Shown here: one piece after another, positions 18,715-27,796 of the stretch
Layout: every line of letters begins with the position of its first letter
Numbering within the stretch: position 1 is the stretch's first letter
Assembly: GCA_964549655.1 (NCBI GenBank)
Contig: CAZJXN010000003.1
Span: 1 to 64,000 of the forward strand
Source: JADJNW01 sp964549655
GTDB lineage: Bacteria; Bacteroidota; Bacteroidia; Chitinophagales; Saprospiraceae
Reading direction: 5' to 3'
DNA length: 64,000 nt
Position numbers and translations under genes: made by a program
The notes under the pieces: generated by a model
Seen by the model: only the letters and a program-made list of their open reading frames with translations
The model's database searches: none
What the model was told of the DNA's origin: nothing

Positions 18715-19407
18715 TTATGCGTGATTTGGGATTTGTGAAACGGGATTGGGTGGTTCAAATTCAAAAATGGTTTGGAGCCAGGTGAGGAAGGTATCGGCTA
18801 AAAGTGCGTTGAGGTCGAAAACTTGCTGCGTAGCTATGCTTGTTCCGAATGGCAATTCTGGTTTTTCCTGCCAAGCAAGCCAAGTGTACATTTCCGCTTT
18901 TGTCCGTTTAATAACTGTAAAGCGATTCAATTCATTATCAATTAAGTCTTGTACAATCCTATTCGCTTTGGGCAGTAATAAATCTCCAATTGGCACCAGT
19001 TGTTTTAAGAAATCTTCTAAATATCCCTGATTTTGGTTATCGGGCATTATCCAAATACCAATTTTAGGTTTCCCTGTTATTTCAATAATACCATTTGCAG
19101 GTCGTGTACTTGGCAATCCATTATAACCTGCTTGCTGCAATATATTTTTGACAGATTCCCAGGTTGACTGTGCGTTTGCATCTGCATCAAGAATAATTCC
19201 AAAATTAGTTAAACCTTCCGTTTTTAGCACCGTTGGAATTCGTTCTTTTAATCCATATTTGCCATCGCCGATAATTGAGAATTGCTGTTCAAATTTCTTT
19301 TTTGTCTCATAACCTTTCGGATTTGACAGCCCTTTTACGATAGCCAAATTTGCAACGACGTGAATGTCCGTTTCACCTTCTACTAATAATCTTTGTACTG
19401 GGTTCAT
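18715..19407 (-). CDS. DUF3226, TOPRIM-like partner of the upstream ATPase
   Basis: A 230-residue protein with a TOPRIM-type layout: an early glutamate in LLVEGETD (E10, E12, D14), an LDADAN motif (D74, D76) after the second strand, and a later acidic patch (D123, E131, D132). This fits DUF3226. TOPRIM domains bind Mg and cut or join DNA in topoisomerases, primases and OLD-family nucleases. It overlaps the ATPase gene by 4 bases (ATGA), so the two are translated together. Together they resemble a split OLD nuclease or the PARIS defence pair (ATPase plus TOPRIM protein); nuclease activity is inferred, not shown. Confidence 0.75.
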   Translation of the reverse strand: MNPVQRLLVEGETDIHVVANLAIVKGLSNPKGYETKKKFEQQFSIIGDGKYGLKERIPTVLKTEGLTNFGIILDADANAQSTWESVKNILQQAGYNGLPSTRPANGIIEITGKPKIGIWIMPDNQNQGYLEDFLKQLVPIGDLLLPKANRIVQDLIDNELNRFTVIKRTKAEMYTWLAWQEKPELPFGTSIATQQVFDLNALLADTFLTWLQTIFEFEPPNPVSQIPNHA

Positions 19408-20393
19408 CTGGTCTCAATATTACTTTCCAAAGCCATTTCCAATTCTTCAATGTCGTATTCTACCGCGATAATATTATCTTCTTTTCTACTAAGTCGAAGG
19501 TAATTGCTCTTTCCGTGCCATTTTTCTCGATTGGCTATGGTAGAAAATGCGGAAACACAATCCGCACTGTGCGTGGTCACAAAAACCTGCGTATTTAATT
19601 GTCCAGAAAATTCAAAAATAATTTCCCACAATTTCTCTAAAACAGAATAATGCAAACCCGTATCAATTTCATCAATCAATAACAGATTATCTTTCGCCGA
19701 AACGAGTGCCATAGCGATGGTGAGCAAGCGATTCAAGCCTTCGCCGAAGTTTTTGAGGGAAACGGGAATTTTAGAATTTTTGGTGCGAACGCGAGCCGTA
19801 TTGTCAATAATTCCTATGTCAATGATACTCGGCTCAATGATTTGTAATATTTGTATAACACGGTCTTTTTTGTCGGTCAAATCTATATTCGACCAAAGCT
19901 TTTTATTATCAAAATCAATACTGGCGGGGATGAAAATGGCTTTGTCTTGGGGGTATTCTTTATCACCTCTATCAAGTCCCCAATAGTTGATAAGAACGTC
20001 ATCTTTAGGTCTGAATCCTTGGGTTCTTACATAGAAATCTATTTTTTTTGTATTATCTTCATTAACAATCAATTGAATATTGTTTATAAATATCTCGCCG
20101 CTAACGTATTGATATTCTATATGTGTGATTCCGTTTAATTTGCTAATTCTCTGTTCACTAAATAAAGAACTGAATGTTCTTAATGCTGACCCCGGATCCC
20201 AATCTCCTCTCTTCCAAATTATATTATTCACCACACTCGCATCGCCCTCACTCGCCCATATCCGCAGCGCTTCCAGCAGAATTGTTTTACCCGTATTATT
20301 TTTACCCGTTATCAAATTGACCTGCCCGAGCTTGGGTATTTCCAAGTCTTTAAAGAGTTTATAATTTTGAATATGCAAGGAATCTAATCGCAT
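19404..20393 (-). CDS. AAA/ABC-type ATPase (OLD-like), partner of DUF3226
   Basis: A 329-residue ABC/SMC-type ATPase. Walker A is GKNNTGKT (30-37), the signature-like stretch is FGEGLNRLL (216-224), Walker B is LLLIDE (237-242) and the switch histidine is in TTHS (H275). The region between Walker A and the signature is short, as in OLD-type and AriA-type ATPases, with no coiled-coil arms. It starts the ATPase-DUF3226-thyA run on the minus strand and is divergent from the START gene at 20576. A role in DNA sensing or phage defence is likely by analogy but not proven. Confidence 0.82.
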   Translation of the reverse strand: MRLDSLHIQNYKLFKDLEIPKLGQVNLITGKNNTGKTILLEALRIWASEGDASVVNNIIWKRGDWDPGSALRTFSSLFSEQRISKLNGITHIEYQYVSGEIFINNIQLIVNEDNTKKIDFYVRTQGFRPKDDVLINYWGLDRGDKEYPQDKAIFIPASIDFDNKKLWSNIDLTDKKDRVIQILQIIEPSIIDIGIIDNTARVRTKNSKIPVSLKNFGEGLNRLLTIAMALVSAKDNLLLIDEIDTGLHYSVLEKLWEIIFEFSGQLNTQVFVTTHSADCVSAFSTIANREKWHGKSNYLRLSRKEDNIIAVEYDIEELEMALESNIETR

Positions 20394-20575
20394 AAGCCCT
20401 TTTTTTTGAATCGTATGAGCAATTTCTAATAAAAAGTGTTCTATAACAATACGTTTGCTAATTCGATGTAATTTTCAGTAATGTTACAAATTTACGAACA
20501 TTTCGCTGTGATTGCAATAAATAGAAAAGCGATGTACGCATCGTATTGTTGAATCAAAATTTATAATTCCCAAAA

Positions 20576-21274
20576 ATGAACGTTATGAAAACGACTTGGC
20601 TTTTATGTATCGGTTTTTTATTGCAATTGTCAATTCAAGCGCAATCTTCTGAATGGAAATTGAAAAAAAAGGTGGACGACCTGAAAGTGTACTGCCGAAA
20701 AACGGAGGGTAGCAATATCGAGGAGATAAAGTTAAATTTTACTATCAACGCGCCGCTGATGAGTGTGGTGGCGCTGGTGAATGACGTGCCTGCTTCGACG
20801 GAGTGGGTGTACGCTTGCAAAGAAGCGCGGGTGGTCAAGCAGCTTTCCCCTACAGAGATGATTAGTTATGGGCGTGTGTCGGTGCCGTTTCCGTTGAGTG
20901 ATCGGGATTATGTGGTAAAAAGTAAGCTTTGGCAAGATGCGAAAACAAAAGAGGTTTTTATTAATACGACACACGTAGCCGGTCAATTGGCGACAGTGAA
21001 AGATTGTGTCCGCCTTCCAAAAATGGTGATCAAATGGCGCATCAAGCCCATTGCTACTCAAAAAGTGCAGATTGAATACCATCTCGTGAGTGACCCTGGC
21101 GGCACGATTCCCGATTGGGTGGTGAATTTGGCGATTGATAAAGGTCCGGTTAGTTCTATCAAAAACATGAAGGAAATACTGCAACAGCCGAAGTACCGGG
21201 ATGCAAAACTCACTTATATAAAGAATTTTACGAATGCGTCGGTGACTGCTAAAGCGAAAGTTGCCGGAGATTAA
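20576..21274 (+). CDS. exported START-domain lipid-binding protein (copy 1)
   Basis: A 232-residue protein with a signal peptide (1-22, ending SIQAQ) and a START/Bet v1-like domain (about 25-215), a fold that binds lipids or other hydrophobic ligands. Shared patterns with the second copy at 22062 include SEWKLKKKVDDLKV, PFPLSDRDY, KSKLWQD and SDPGGTIPDW. The copies look about half identical, so this is an old tandem duplication. No partner gene shows the ligand. ATG at 20576; a second ATG 9 bases on is possible. A TACGTTTG box at 20450-20457 lacks a good -33 partner. Confidence 0.8.
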   Translation: MNVMKTTWLLCIGFLLQLSIQAQSSEWKLKKKVDDLKVYCRKTEGSNIEEIKLNFTINAPLMSVVALVNDVPASTEWVYACKEARVVKQLSPTEMISYGRVSVPFPLSDRDYVVKSKLWQDAKTKEVFINTTHVAGQLATVKDCVRLPKMVIKWRIKPIATQKVQIEYHLVSDPGGTIPDWVVNLAIDKGPVSSIKNMKEILQQPKYRDAKLTYIKNFTNASVTAKAKVAGD

Positions 21275-21310
21275 TTTTTTTGTTATTGGCATTCCTATTC
21301 GTGCGCTCAC

Positions 21311-21358
21311 GGCATAATTGGAACGCGGATGACGCGGATTGGGCGGATTTTTTGCGGA
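21311..21358 (+). repeat. CGCGGATGACGCGGATT dispersed repeat (copy 2)
   Basis: CATAATTGGAACGCGGAT followed by GACGCGGATTGGGCGGAT and T-rich sequence, 37 bases after the first START gene and in its direction. Confidence 0.8.
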
Positions 21359-21459
21359 TACCATGCTTCCCTCCTGTTTTTGATGTAAATACAATTTGAT
21401 GTTGATGGTGGACACAGCAACAATGAAGTGCAATGTTTTAGATAATTTCAAAGTCAAGT

Positions 21460-22003
21460 AAAAAATCCGCGTTCCCATTACGCCATGAGCGCTCGCAACA
21501 AGAGAAGTAAGTGTATCGCATTTTAGAAATTCGCCACACTATATAAAAATAAAATCCGCCCAATCCGCGTCATCCGCGTTCCCATTGATGTTAGAAGTGC
21601 GCGTAACAAGAGAAGGAATAAGTGTGGCACATTTTGGAAATTCGCCACACTATATAAAAATAAAATCCGCCCAATCCGCGTTCCCATTACGCCATGAGCG
21701 CTCGCAACAAAAGGAATAAGTGTATCGCATTTTAGAAATTCGCCACACTATATAACAAGTGTATCGCATTTTAGAAATTCGCCACCCTATATAATAAAAA
21801 TAAAATCCGCCCAATCCGCCTAATCCGCGTTCCCATTACGTCATGAGCGCTCGCAACAAGAGAAGTAAGTGTATCGCATTTTAGAAATTCGCCAAACTAT
21901 ATAAAAATAAAATCCGCCCAATCCGCGTCATCCGCGTTCCCATTACGCCATGAGCGCTCGCAACAAGAGAAGTAAGTGTATCGCATTTTAGAAATTCGCC
22001 ACA
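21460..22003 (-). repeat. composite tandem repeat array, five units
   Basis: Five direct copies begin near 21460, 21551, 21662, 21801 and 21909, so the spacing is 91, 111, 139 and 108 bases. Each unit joins an inverted GCGGATT-type segment (AAAATCCGCCCAATCCGC...), a segment CCATGAGCGCTCGCAACA, and a palindrome-like segment GTGTATCGCATTTTAG with GAAATTCGCCACAC. The third unit carries a doubled palindrome, and the second has a diverged middle. The array fills most of the 788-base gap between the two START paralogues. No open frame or promoter stands out in it. Confidence 0.85.
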
Positions 22004-22061
22004 CCAATAAAACCGCAATCCTTTTCGCCGTGTTTGAAATGGTATTCTAAAAAGGAAACCT

Positions 22062-22742
22062 ATGAAAACATGGTGTATCATTTTGCTGGGACTGTCCCTG
22101 CAAGTATCCATTTTTGCACAAAAAAATACGGATTGGAAACTAAAAAAAGAGGTAGAAGACCTCCAAGTATTTGTCCGCAAAAGTCCAACTTCTAATATTA
22201 AAGAAATCAAAGTTCGCTACATAGCAAATGCCTCGCTTTCCAATATTGTGGCTGCTTTGAAAGACATACCCGCATTTCCAGACTGGATTTATAATTGCAT
22301 CGAAGCCCGTGTGCTGGAGCGTGTTTCAGACCTGGAGACGATTTATTACAGCCGTCTTGCGTTCCCTTTTCCGATGAGCGACCGCGATTTTATTGCAAAA
22401 AGCAAACTGTGGCAAGACCCGAAAAACAAGAATGTTTACATCAAAGTAACGGGCGATTATAATTATTTGCCAATCAAAAAAGACTTAGTACGCTTACCAA
22501 AATTGCAAATCAACTGGCACATCACGCCCCTCACTTCCAAAAAAGCGATGGTCGAATACCACATCGTAAGCGACCCTGGCGGCGACATACCCGATTGGGC
22601 GGTGAATATGGCGATTGACAAAGGTCCAGTGAATTCTATTAAAAACTTTAAAGAAATGTTGCAAAAATCCAAGTATCGCAACGCAAAGTTGACGTACATT
22701 CAGGAATTGCCCGAAGCGGCTTCCAGTGGTGCTACGAAATAA
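22062..22742 (+). CDS. exported START-domain lipid-binding protein (copy 2)
   Basis: A 226-residue paralogue of the protein at 20576: signal peptide 1-19 (VSIFAQ), then a START-type domain with the same landmarks (DWKLKKEVEDLQV, PFPMSDRDF, KSKLWQDP, SDPGGDIPDW, AIDKGPVNSIKN). It probably binds a hydrophobic ligand in the periplasm. A tandem repeat array ends 59 bases before its ATG. Ligand and pathway are unknown. Confidence 0.8.
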   Translation: MKTWCIILLGLSLQVSIFAQKNTDWKLKKEVEDLQVFVRKSPTSNIKEIKVRYIANASLSNIVAALKDIPAFPDWIYNCIEARVLERVSDLETIYYSRLAFPFPMSDRDFIAKSKLWQDPKNKNVYIKVTGDYNYLPIKKDLVRLPKLQINWHITPLTSKKAMVEYHIVSDPGGDIPDWAVNMAIDKGPVNSIKNFKEMLQKSKYRNAKLTYIQELPEAASSGATK

Positions 22743-22854
22743 TTCAAACCTTCAATCGGATTGTTTGTTAATGCTGTCTGTAAAATTTGTGTTCGCGTGT
22801 TCGTATATTCACGTAAAGCGCGCACAAGAACACACAAACACATGAACACATTTT

Positions 22855-24681
22855 ATGAGTTATAAAAGCCTGAAAGCCGCCGTCTTAGATTTAGAAAAGC
22901 ATGGACAATTATTGCGCATCAAAACCGAAGTAGACCCCAATCTGGAAATGGCAGAAATCCATCGGCGAGTATACGAGGCGCAAGGTCCAGCGATTTTATT
23001 TGAAAATGTAAAAGGAAGTCCGTTTCCGGCAGTTTCTAATTTATATGGCACAAATGAACGGACCGAATTCTTGTTTCGGCACACCTTGGAAAAAGTCCAA
23101 AAAGTTATTGAATTAAAAGCAGACCCGACTTATTTTCTGAAAAATCCTACTCGTTATCTTGGCACGCCGTTCACTGCTTTGACTGCGCTTCCGATGCGCA
23201 GCCGCTTTGGTGCGCCTATTTTATATGGAAAAACGACGATTGATAAATTGCCACAAATTAAATCTTGGAAAGACGATGGTGGCGCGTTTATCACTTTGCC
23301 GCAAGTCTTCACGCTGCCGCCAAATAGCAAAAATATGATGCAATCCAATATCGGAATGTATCGTATCCAACTATCTGGTAATGAGTATGTTTTGAATCAA
23401 GAAATCGGTTTACATTATCAATTACATCGGGGAATTGGTGTGCACCACACGCAGTACAACGAAATTAACGAGCCGTTCCGCTGCTCCATTTTTGTGGGTG
23501 GTCCGCCGTCTCATGCGTTTGCCGCGATTATGCCCTTGCCGGAAGGGTTGTCAGAGATGACTTTTGCAGGTTTGTTGAATGGGAGGCGTTTCAGATATGT
23601 GTGGGAAAATAATCAAGTGTTGTCGAGCGATGCTGATTTTGTAATCACGGGCATTATTCGCAAAGGCGAGAAAAAACCGGAAGGTCCGTTTGGCGACCAC
23701 TTAGGTTATTACAGTTTGCAACATGATTTTCCTGTGATGGAAGTGGAAAATGTGTACCATCGGAAAGATGCAATTTGGCATTTCACAGTCGTAGGTCGTC
23801 CGCCGGCGGAGGATTCGGGATTCGGATATTTAATTCATAAAATTGTAAAATTGCTCACACCGCAGGAGTTTCCAGGCGTTTCTGAAATCAACGCCGTAGA
23901 CGCGGCAGGCGTGCATCCACTTTTGTTAGCCATTGGTAGTGAGCGATATATGCCGTTTCGAGAACGAAAACCGGAGGAAATTCTCACGCAAGCCAATCAC
24001 ATTTTAGGGTCTGGACAAACGTCACTTGCCAAATTTCTATTCATTGCTGCCAAAGGGGACGACCCGAATTTAACCGCCAAAAATATTCCACATTTTTTCA
24101 ATCATATTTTAGAACGAGTAGACTGGACGCGGGATTTGCATTTTCAAACTAAGACGACGATGGATACGCTCGACTATTCCGGCTCCGGTTGGAATGCGGG
24201 TTCTAAAGTGGTCATTGCGTGTTGTGGTGATAAAAAGCGCGAATTAAAAGCCGAATTGCCAGATAATTTTAATTTGCCAACAGGTTTTTCCAATCCAATA
24301 TTTGTACAAAAAGGAATTCTCGCCGTTCAAGCGCAAAAATTTATAGGCGAAACTTCTTATCAAGATTGCGAACGACTCACTGAACATTTAAAACCCTTTG
24401 ATTTACAACACATTCCACTGATTTTAATTGTAGATGACAGCCCATTTACAGCCGCCACTTTGAATAATTTTGTGTGGACGACTTTCACACGCGCCAATCC
24501 TTCTCATGATATTCATGGGGTGAATAGTTTTGTAGAATATAAACATTGGGGTTGTCGCGGTTCGCTCGTGATGGATGCGCGTATCAAGCCGCACCACGCG
24601 CCACCGTTGATTACTGACGCGGCAATCGCTCAAAAAGTAGATAAGTTATTTGCAGAAACCAATGTTTTAAAAACTTTATAG
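22855..24681 (+). CDS. UbiD-family (prenylated-FMN) decarboxylase
   Basis: A 608-residue UbiD-family protein. These enzymes use prenylated FMN to (de)carboxylate aromatic or unsaturated acids. Landmarks: GPAILFENVKGSPFP near the start, GVHHTQYNEINEPFRC and GGPPSHAFAAIMPLPEG in the middle, and the acidic PEGPFGDHLGYYS stretch holding the catalytic and metal-binding residues. It is longer than Escherichia coli UbiD (about 500), as are the Bacteroidota homologues. A role in menaquinone synthesis is plausible, as the organism uses quinol-oxidising complex III, but no other quinone gene is nearby and no ubiX is in the window. ATG start at 22855. Confidence 0.9.
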   Translation: MSYKSLKAAVLDLEKHGQLLRIKTEVDPNLEMAEIHRRVYEAQGPAILFENVKGSPFPAVSNLYGTNERTEFLFRHTLEKVQKVIELKADPTYFLKNPTRYLGTPFTALTALPMRSRFGAPILYGKTTIDKLPQIKSWKDDGGAFITLPQVFTLPPNSKNMMQSNIGMYRIQLSGNEYVLNQEIGLHYQLHRGIGVHHTQYNEINEPFRCSIFVGGPPSHAFAAIMPLPEGLSEMTFAGLLNGRRFRYVWENNQVLSSDADFVITGIIRKGEKKPEGPFGDHLGYYSLQHDFPVMEVENVYHRKDAIWHFTVVGRPPAEDSGFGYLIHKIVKLLTPQEFPGVSEINAVDAAGVHPLLLAIGSERYMPFRERKPEEILTQANHILGSGQTSLAKFLFIAAKGDDPNLTAKNIPHFFNHILERVDWTRDLHFQTKTTMDTLDYSGSGWNAGSKVVIACCGDKKRELKAELPDNFNLPTGFSNPIFVQKGILAVQAQKFIGETSYQDCERLTEHLKPFDLQHIPLILIVDDSPFTAATLNNFVWTTFTRANPSHDIHGVNSFVEYKHWGCRGSLVMDARIKPHHAPPLITDAAIAQKVDKLFAETNVLKTL

Positions 24682-24736
24682 GTTTCAGATAATTTTGTAT
24701 TTTCACGTTTCTCATTTCAAATTTCATATTCCCAGC

Positions 24737-25810
24737 GTGTTTGCACAAAAACATTATCCCGAACAGTTGCTTCCCGAAGAACTCGACGTGTACCTCGCAC
24801 GCGGCTGGTATCGCATGGGGCAGAGTATTTTTACCACACATTTTCTTTGTTTTGGCGACCAGTTTTTCTCAGCCATCTGGATTCGGTTGTCGTTGGAAGG
24901 ATATAATTACACAAAAAGTTTACGAAAAATTCTCCGTCGCAATAGCGAACGTTTTACCACCCAATTTGCCAAAGCGACCTTTACCGTAGAAAAAGAGCAA
25001 TTATATCAACGGTACAAAGCGAATTTTTCGGGTATGTTGGCGCCGACTTTGAAAGATTCTTTGTTGGATGGTGAAGAATTTAATGTGTATCCCACTTATG
25101 AAGTAACGGTTTACGACGGGGATGCCTTGGTAGCGGTCAGTTTTTTTGATGTCGGAGACGATAGCGCGGCGAGTATTTTGGGCATTTACGACCCCGATTA
25201 CAGTGTTCACAGTTTGGGTTTGTACACGATGTTGATGGAAATTGAGTTTTGTTTGCAAAATGAAATGCATTTTTTTTATCCGGGTTACGTCGTGCCGGGT
25301 TATCCTCGTTTTGATTATAAATTACGCATTGGAGGAGCGGACTATTATGACTTGACCACTTCTAATTGGCTGCCTTACAGCCAGTTACAACCTGAAAATA
25401 TTCCCATCACAAAAATGCAGCGCAAGTTGCAAGAGTTAGAATATGTATTTCAAAAAAATGGCATTCCGTCCAAACAATATTTGTATCCGCTATTTGAAGC
25501 TAATTTATTCGCCTTCTGGCAAACGGAATATTTCGATTTTCCAATTTTTTTAATGTGCTATCCCAAAGAAAAAGCGAGTTCTTATTTTATTGTGGTGTAT
25601 GATATTCGGCATAATGCGTATCATTTATTGGAATGCACACCGCTGGATGACTTGATGTTTTATGTGAATGAATCGTACGCGAATATGTTTGACCGAAAGC
25701 GGTTTTTCTTAGAATTGATTATCATAAAGGACCAACTTTTGCGCACTTCTAATACCGAACAATTAGCATTTACGCTGTTCAGTCTGGTCATCGGAAAACG
25801 TTTGAAATAA
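24737..25810 (+). CDS. arginyl/leucyl-tRNA-protein transferase-like protein
   Basis: About 357 residues. It matches Bacteroidota proteins related to the ATE/Bpt transferases, which move Arg or Leu from tRNA onto protein N-termini. Family-like parts: ELDVYLARGWYRMGQ, then LRKILRRNSERF, the fold core VSFFDVGDDSAASILGIYDP with SLGLYTMLMEIEF, and FYPGYVVPGYPRFDYK. The N-terminal cysteine pairs typical of ATE/Bpt are absent. The open frame begins at a TTG (24695) inside apparent non-coding sequence; GTG at 24737 (VFAQKHYPEQ) matches the family N-terminus better. It follows the UbiD gene by 55 bases. Substrate unknown. Confidence 0.7.
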   Translation: MFAQKHYPEQLLPEELDVYLARGWYRMGQSIFTTHFLCFGDQFFSAIWIRLSLEGYNYTKSLRKILRRNSERFTTQFAKATFTVEKEQLYQRYKANFSGMLAPTLKDSLLDGEEFNVYPTYEVTVYDGDALVAVSFFDVGDDSAASILGIYDPDYSVHSLGLYTMLMEIEFCLQNEMHFFYPGYVVPGYPRFDYKLRIGGADYYDLTTSNWLPYSQLQPENIPITKMQRKLQELEYVFQKNGIPSKQYLYPLFEANLFAFWQTEYFDFPIFLMCYPKEKASSYFIVVYDIRHNAYHLLECTPLDDLMFYVNESYANMFDRKRFFLELIIIKDQLLRTSNTEQLAFTLFSLVIGKRLK

Positions 25811-25928
25811 AATTCTCGTATTTACCTGTCGCCGTAATTCTCTCGTCTGATATTTCTGTTATTTGGCAGAATAAACAAGCATTTTTTGATAAGAAGATAG
25901 CAAATTGGGTTAAAAATAATCACACAAC

Positions 25929-26414
25929 ATGAGCGAACCAATCATAGACGACGTTTTTCAATCTGATGCAAAAAGCATTTTGGTAGAAGCCGACAAAGGC
26001 AAGCGTTTGCTGAATTTTTTGATTGACGCAGCGGCAATTAGCCTTTTGCAAACTGTTTTAGTAAATGTTTTTGCTACTTTAGCTTCTATTAGCTTTCCTG
26101 CTGTCTTTGAAAGTTATAAAGCTATTTTTGGATTTAATTTATTTGTCACTCCATTTTATTATTTGCTGGCAGAGCGTCTTTTCAATGGCAAAACGTTGGG
26201 CAAATTGGTTACCAATACCCGCGTTGTAACATTGGATGGCGAAAAACCAACCTTTATTCAACTGCTACAACGAAGTTTGGCGCGCACGATTCCTTTTGAA
26301 CCGTTTTCTTATCTTGGAGATAAAACGAACGGCTGGCACGACCGCCTCTCCCAGACGATTGTCATTGATGAGGAAAAATCGGATTTGTCAAAAATAGAGG
26401 ACGAACTCGTATAA
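25929..26414 (+). CDS. RDD family membrane protein
   Basis: A 161-residue RDD-family protein with three hydrophobic segments (about 36-60, 66-90 and a shorter one near 105-120) and the family's arginine/aspartate pattern: RLLNFLIDAAA, then GKTLGKLVTNTRV and DRLSQTIV. Some RDD proteins are ion exchangers, most are uncharacterised. ATG start; stands alone with repeats downstream. Confidence 0.82.
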   Translation: MSEPIIDDVFQSDAKSILVEADKGKRLLNFLIDAAAISLLQTVLVNVFATLASISFPAVFESYKAIFGFNLFVTPFYYLLAERLFNGKTLGKLVTNTRVVTLDGEKPTFIQLLQRSLARTIPFEPFSYLGDKTNGWHDRLSQTIVIDEEKSDLSKIEDELV

Positions 26415-26420
26415 AGTTTT

Positions 26421-26573
26421 CTCCCGCAGATTTCGCAGATGCCGCAGATTTTTTTGTCTTTTTTTTGCGTATTTGCGGGGGAAACACTATCTAACCTGTA
26501 ATTTCTATAATTAATATGACATAGTACGCTGCGCCCTCTGCGAAAAACTTTGCGTTCTCTGCGGTTAAAAAAA
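26421..26573. repeat. two intergenic repeat families back to back
   Basis: First CCCGCAGATTTCGCAGATG and CCGCAGATTT (26421-26453), then GCGCCCTCTGCGAAAAAC and TTTGCGTTCTCTGCGGTT ending in a run of A (26524-26573). The second family recurs at 58683-58764. They begin 7 bases after the RDD stop codon. Confidence 0.75.
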
Positions 26574-26636
26574 GTGCCTTAAACAAAATCTTCCAACCTT
26601 CCCATCCTCCTATCCTCATAAAAATAAAATACACTT

Positions 26637-27683
26637 ATGCAAGCTGCCTACTTCGACACTTTTCAAGCCCCTATTTCCATTCAAACCCTCCCCGACCCTA
26701 CGCCTGCGCCCGACGGTGTGGTCATTCGCGTATTAGCTTCCGGCATTTGCCGCAGCGACTGGCACGGCTGGATGGGACACGATTCGGATGTACAACTCCC
26801 ACACGTACCCGGACATGAGTTGGCTGGAATTATCGAAGTGGTTGGCTCCAATGTAAAACGTTGGAAATCAGGCGACCGCGTCACGGTTCCGTTCTGTGGT
26901 GGCTGTGGCTACTGCGAACAATGCAGCACAGGTAATCAACAGATTTGTGATAATTATTTTCAACCTGGTTTTACCGCGTGGGGTTCTTTTGCAGAATTCG
27001 TAGCGATTCGTTATGCGGATGTGAATTTGGTGAGACTGCCAGAGGCGTTGGACTTTGTGTCGGCGGCACTGTTGGGTTGTCGGTTTATAACCTCGTATCG
27101 AGCGATTGTTGCGCAAGCAAAAGTACAGCCTGGTCAGTGGGTAGCGGTGTACGGCTGTGGTGGCGTGGGTTTATCTGCGATTATGATTGCAAATGCCATC
27201 GGTGCGCAAGTGATTGCCATTGATATTTCAGAAGAGAAGTTGGCTTTCGCGCAAACGATTGGCGCACAAGTTGTTTTGAATGCAAAAAATATCACTAACA
27301 TTCCAGAAGCGATAAAAATCCTAACGCACGGCGGCGCACACGTATCCATAGACGCGCTCGGCAGCACAGAAACCTGTATCAATTCTATTCTCAGCTTACG
27401 CAAACGCGGGAAACATATTCAAGTCGGTTTGATGACTGGAAATCACGCGCGACCCGCGATTCCAATGGGTCCGGTCATTGCAAATGAATTAGAAATTATC
27501 GGCAGTCATGGGATGCAAGCGCACCAATATCCGGCTATGCTGGACTTGATAGTTAAAGGCGTGTTACGTCCGCAACAACTTTTGGGAAAGACTGTTAGGT
27601 TGGAACAAGTACCGGAGGAGTTGATGGGGATGGATAATTTTGGTGGAATTGGCGTTTCGGTAGTGAAAATGGGTGATGGGTGA
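26637..27683 (+). CDS. zinc-dependent alcohol dehydrogenase
   Basis: A 348-residue medium-chain NAD(P)-dependent dehydrogenase. Catalytic zinc ligands C38 (GICRSDWHG) and H60/E61 (GHELAG); structural zinc cysteines C90, C93, C96 and C104; nucleotide-binding GCGGVGLSA at about 172-180. It oxidises or reduces an alcohol/aldehyde; the substrate cannot be read from sequence. ATG start. The last codons (MGDG, stop) run into a GGGTGATG repeat, so the true ancestral end may have been slightly different. Confidence 0.93.
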   Translation: MQAAYFDTFQAPISIQTLPDPTPAPDGVVIRVLASGICRSDWHGWMGHDSDVQLPHVPGHELAGIIEVVGSNVKRWKSGDRVTVPFCGGCGYCEQCSTGNQQICDNYFQPGFTAWGSFAEFVAIRYADVNLVRLPEALDFVSAALLGCRFITSYRAIVAQAKVQPGQWVAVYGCGGVGLSAIMIANAIGAQVIAIDISEEKLAFAQTIGAQVVLNAKNITNIPEAIKILTHGGAHVSIDALGSTETCINSILSLRKRGKHIQVGLMTGNHARPAIPMGPVIANELEIIGSHGMQAHQYPAMLDLIVKGVLRPQQLLGKTVRLEQVPEELMGMDNFGGIGVSVVKMGDG

Positions 27684-27705
27684 TAGGTTTATAAGGTGAT
27701 TTTCG
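27670..27705 (+). repeat. GGGTGATG repeat across the dehydrogenase stop
   Basis: TGGGTGATGGGTGATAGG; the stop codon TGA (27681-27683) and the two preceding codons are inside the repeat. Confidence 0.75.
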
Positions 27706-27796
27706 CTCACAATTTTTTCCCAACCGGAGTGACGCAAAGCGTGAAGCGTTTAATCCTACCAATCCCAAAATCAAATAAATCAAGGTTCAGACAATT

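Noticed and set aside
20732..21478. A 248-codon open frame on the minus strand across the first START gene
   Set aside because: It is antisense to a well-supported gene with a signal peptide and paralogue, its product is rich in H, R and P with no recognisable domain, and it extends into repeats.
21460..22003. Possible CRISPR array
   Set aside because: Units are 90-140 bases, nearly identical across their whole length and without unique spacers; no cas genes are present.
24695..25810. TTG start at 24695 for the transferase-like gene
   Set aside because: The first 14 codons look like untranslated sequence, and homologues begin at the GTG at 24737.
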